Source: Symbiodinium natans
Lineage: Eukaryota > Sar > Dinophyceae > Suessiales > Symbiodiniaceae
Direction: 5' to 3'
Length of the DNA: 64,000 nucleotides
Assembly (NCBI GenBank): GCA_905221605.1
Contig: CAJNDS010002552.1
Span: 225,001 to 289,000, forward strand
This document shows positions 57,201 to 60,200 of the stretch, piece after piece. Each line of letters opens with the position of its first letter. The stretch's first letter is position 1. A program made the position numbers and the translations under genes. The notes below the pieces were generated by a model. The model made no database searches, was not told where the DNA came from, and was given only the letters and a program-made list of their open reading frames with translations.

Positions 57201-60200
57201 CCTAGAATCCTAATAAAAACCAAGGTTTTGCAAGTTCTGATTTCAAAAACCTTTACAGTAAAAACCTCTTTTAAAATCCTATAGCAACCTAGGTTTTGAG
57301 TTGGTTTTAGGGGGCTTGTGGGGGGGAGGGTAGGGAGGAAAATTCGAGGGTAGGATGAGAGGAAAAACTCAATTTTCATGATAAAGTTTTAATTAACAAT
57401 CGATGAGTTTTGAAGGGGGGTGGATTTCTTGTTTTTCAGGCTTGTTAAGGTTAAGGGTTTCTAGTTTACGGCGGCGTTGAGCCGCTTTGCGGCGTGGAGC
57501 GGAGTGTGGACTACACGGAGTGAATCCTCTTCAGCGTGGACGTCAAAGGTGCGCAAAAGTCCATTAGGACGGCTGCTGAGGATGTGGGCTTCTCTGTATT
57601 CATCTTGGATGGGGAGTTTGGTCGTGGCACAGAGCTTCAGTTCTTTTGGGAGTGCCGAGGTGAAGATAGGGCTCGGGGTTTAGGGACGAGGGTAAATATA
57701 GGCGCCTTAGAACAGGGTTTGGGGGGTTTACTATAGTATAATTATGTAGGGACCATAAGGCCATATGATATTAATTATTCCGACCCCTATAGTAGCCCAT
57801 CACAAGACCGAGACATACCCGAGCATCCTCCGATCAAGCAGCTGGGCTGTTTCGCGTCTCAAGGAGTCTGCCCTACTGGGTTAGGGTTTAGGGTTTAGGG
57901 TTGGTTTAGGGTTTACTCCCCGAACCATTCCGCATCCCCCTATTCAGCCCTCAACCCTGAAGCCCCAGAACCGTTTAAGCCCCTAAGCCTAAGAATGAAG
58001 CTCCCAGAATAAAACACTAAAACCCGGGGCCTAACCCTACACCTTATCACCCCTTCAACCCTTTGAGCCCTACAAAAACCCCAAACCCTAAACCTAAAAC
58101 CCACCCTCCAATAAACTCTCGCTGCCCCTTTCGGATCCGCACAAGGCCGAAGATCACCTACATCACCATCGCCCGGACCCGACGCTGATGGGAGAGGGAG
58201 GATCTAAACCTACAATTTTAGGGATTGAGCTTTTAGGGTTTGGGGTTTAGGGTCTAGGGTTAAGGTCCTCCAGGCCCTAAATGCCAGGGAAAAAGGAGGG
58301 AAGTCACAAGCGTTTTATGGCTTAGGGAATCCTCATCGAAGGCTCAAAAGCAACCGGGTTTAGCGCTTATCCTTTCAAAACAAAAGGAACAAGCGAGTCC
58401 TTAGTGCCCTCGGGTAGGATGTTGCGTTTTTGAAGTGCGCTCTTGTTTATTCCTACTTTACTGCGGACGCAATCCTGTCCAAACAGGTTCTTGAGCTTGG
58501 GACTAGAGTGTGGGGAGGAGAGCCGACAGCAGGCCTTGTGCAGGCTAGCTGCATATCGCGTAATACCCTAAGCCTAACCGAGTAAGCCCAGCCTCGATAC
58601 CCATGACCCCCTTAACCTTACACCCGAGACTAAAGTCAGAGATATACTTGAAATTTAGGCCTGCTTGGTTTAAGGTTTAGAGTTCAGGGGATCTGGGAGC
58701 CATCCCCACCGGCCCAGCCTTCAGAACAACCCGCGCTCAAACTCCACAACCTGAAACCAAAAGCCCGAAACCCCCAGCCCCAAAGCCCCAAACCACCAAA
58801 GCCCCAAAGCCCCCAAAAACCTCCCCAAAGCCCCAAAACCCTAACATCCCAGTTGTGGTGCCCAGACTATCCCAGGCCAGGCGAGGGAACATGCGACTCT
58901 TCTTCCGCGGCAAGGGGCCCCCAGTGTGTTTTTGAGGGTTTGGGGGTTTAAGTGTAGGGTTAAGGGTTCAGGTTTTTTAGTGTTGGGTTCAGGTCTTTAG
59001 TGCAGGGTTTGGGGTTTGAGGTTTGAGGTTTGAGGTTTGGGGTTTGGGGTTTGGGGTTTTGGGGTTTGGGGTCTTGGGGGTGCCAATCCCAAGCCTACTG
59101 AGCTTACTTGTGCCTTGGTGCTCTTCACTTCAACCTTGTTCGCGCACTGTTCATGATGCAGCCCTAGGGTCTAGGGGGTTTAGGGTTAAGGAAAGCTATT
59201 GTTGCGGGAGGCCTGCCTCAATTCTGAGAATTGTCACACCTCTGAGACAACCGCCGGATTACCCTAACTAAAGTCCCAAACCCTAATGCCCAAACCTCAA
59301 AACCTGAACCCAAACAAGGCTGCGGCTCTGTTTCTGGTGTAGGGGTTTAGGGGTTTAGGGGTTTAGGGGTTTAGGGGTTTAGGGGTTAGGGGTTTTAGGG
59401 GTTTAGGGGTTTAGGGGTTTAGGGGTTTAGGGTTTAGGGGTTAGGGGTTTAGGGTTTAGGGGTTTAGGGGTTAGGGGTTTAGGGGTTTAGGGTTGGGGTT
59501 GGGTTTGGGCTTAGGGTCTACTCATCGCCCTGCCAGCAACCTTGGACATCTAACCCTCAAACTAAACCCGGTAGGCCTTCAACCCTGAACCCCAAACCCT
59601 AAGCCCTAAACCCTAATCCCTAAACCCTAAACCTAAAGAACCGTCCCTCCTAAACCTAAACCCTGACGTAACCCTAAACTAAACCCTAAACCCAAACCCT
59701 AAACCCTAAACCCTAAGCCCTAAACCCTAATCCCTAAACCCTAAACCCTAATCCCTGAACCGTAACCCTAAACCCTAAACCCTAAACCCTAAACCCTAAA
59801 CCCTAAACCCTAAACCCTAAACCCTAAACCCTAAACCCTAAACCCTAAACCCTAAACCCAACCCTGAGCCCCAAACCCTAAATTGAAACCCGACACCTGG
59901 GCCTGACAGCACTGAAACCCGAGCACATGTGCACCCCCAAATCTTCTGAGGTGAGGCCGACCCTCCGTACAAGAATCCCGAGCCAGGCGCGCTTAACCGG
60001 ATCCCGAAACCCTACAAGTCCTGAACTTAAAACCCTATCAAGCCTCTCAACCCGAAACCCTATAAGCCCTAACATGCTGCAGCCTAAACCCTAGTCCCTA
60101 ATCCTATAAAACCTATAAACCCTACAAACCCTTAGCCCCAAAACCTGTAAACCCCGCAAACCCCACAAGCCCCAAACCCTGCCAACCCCATAAACCCTTT

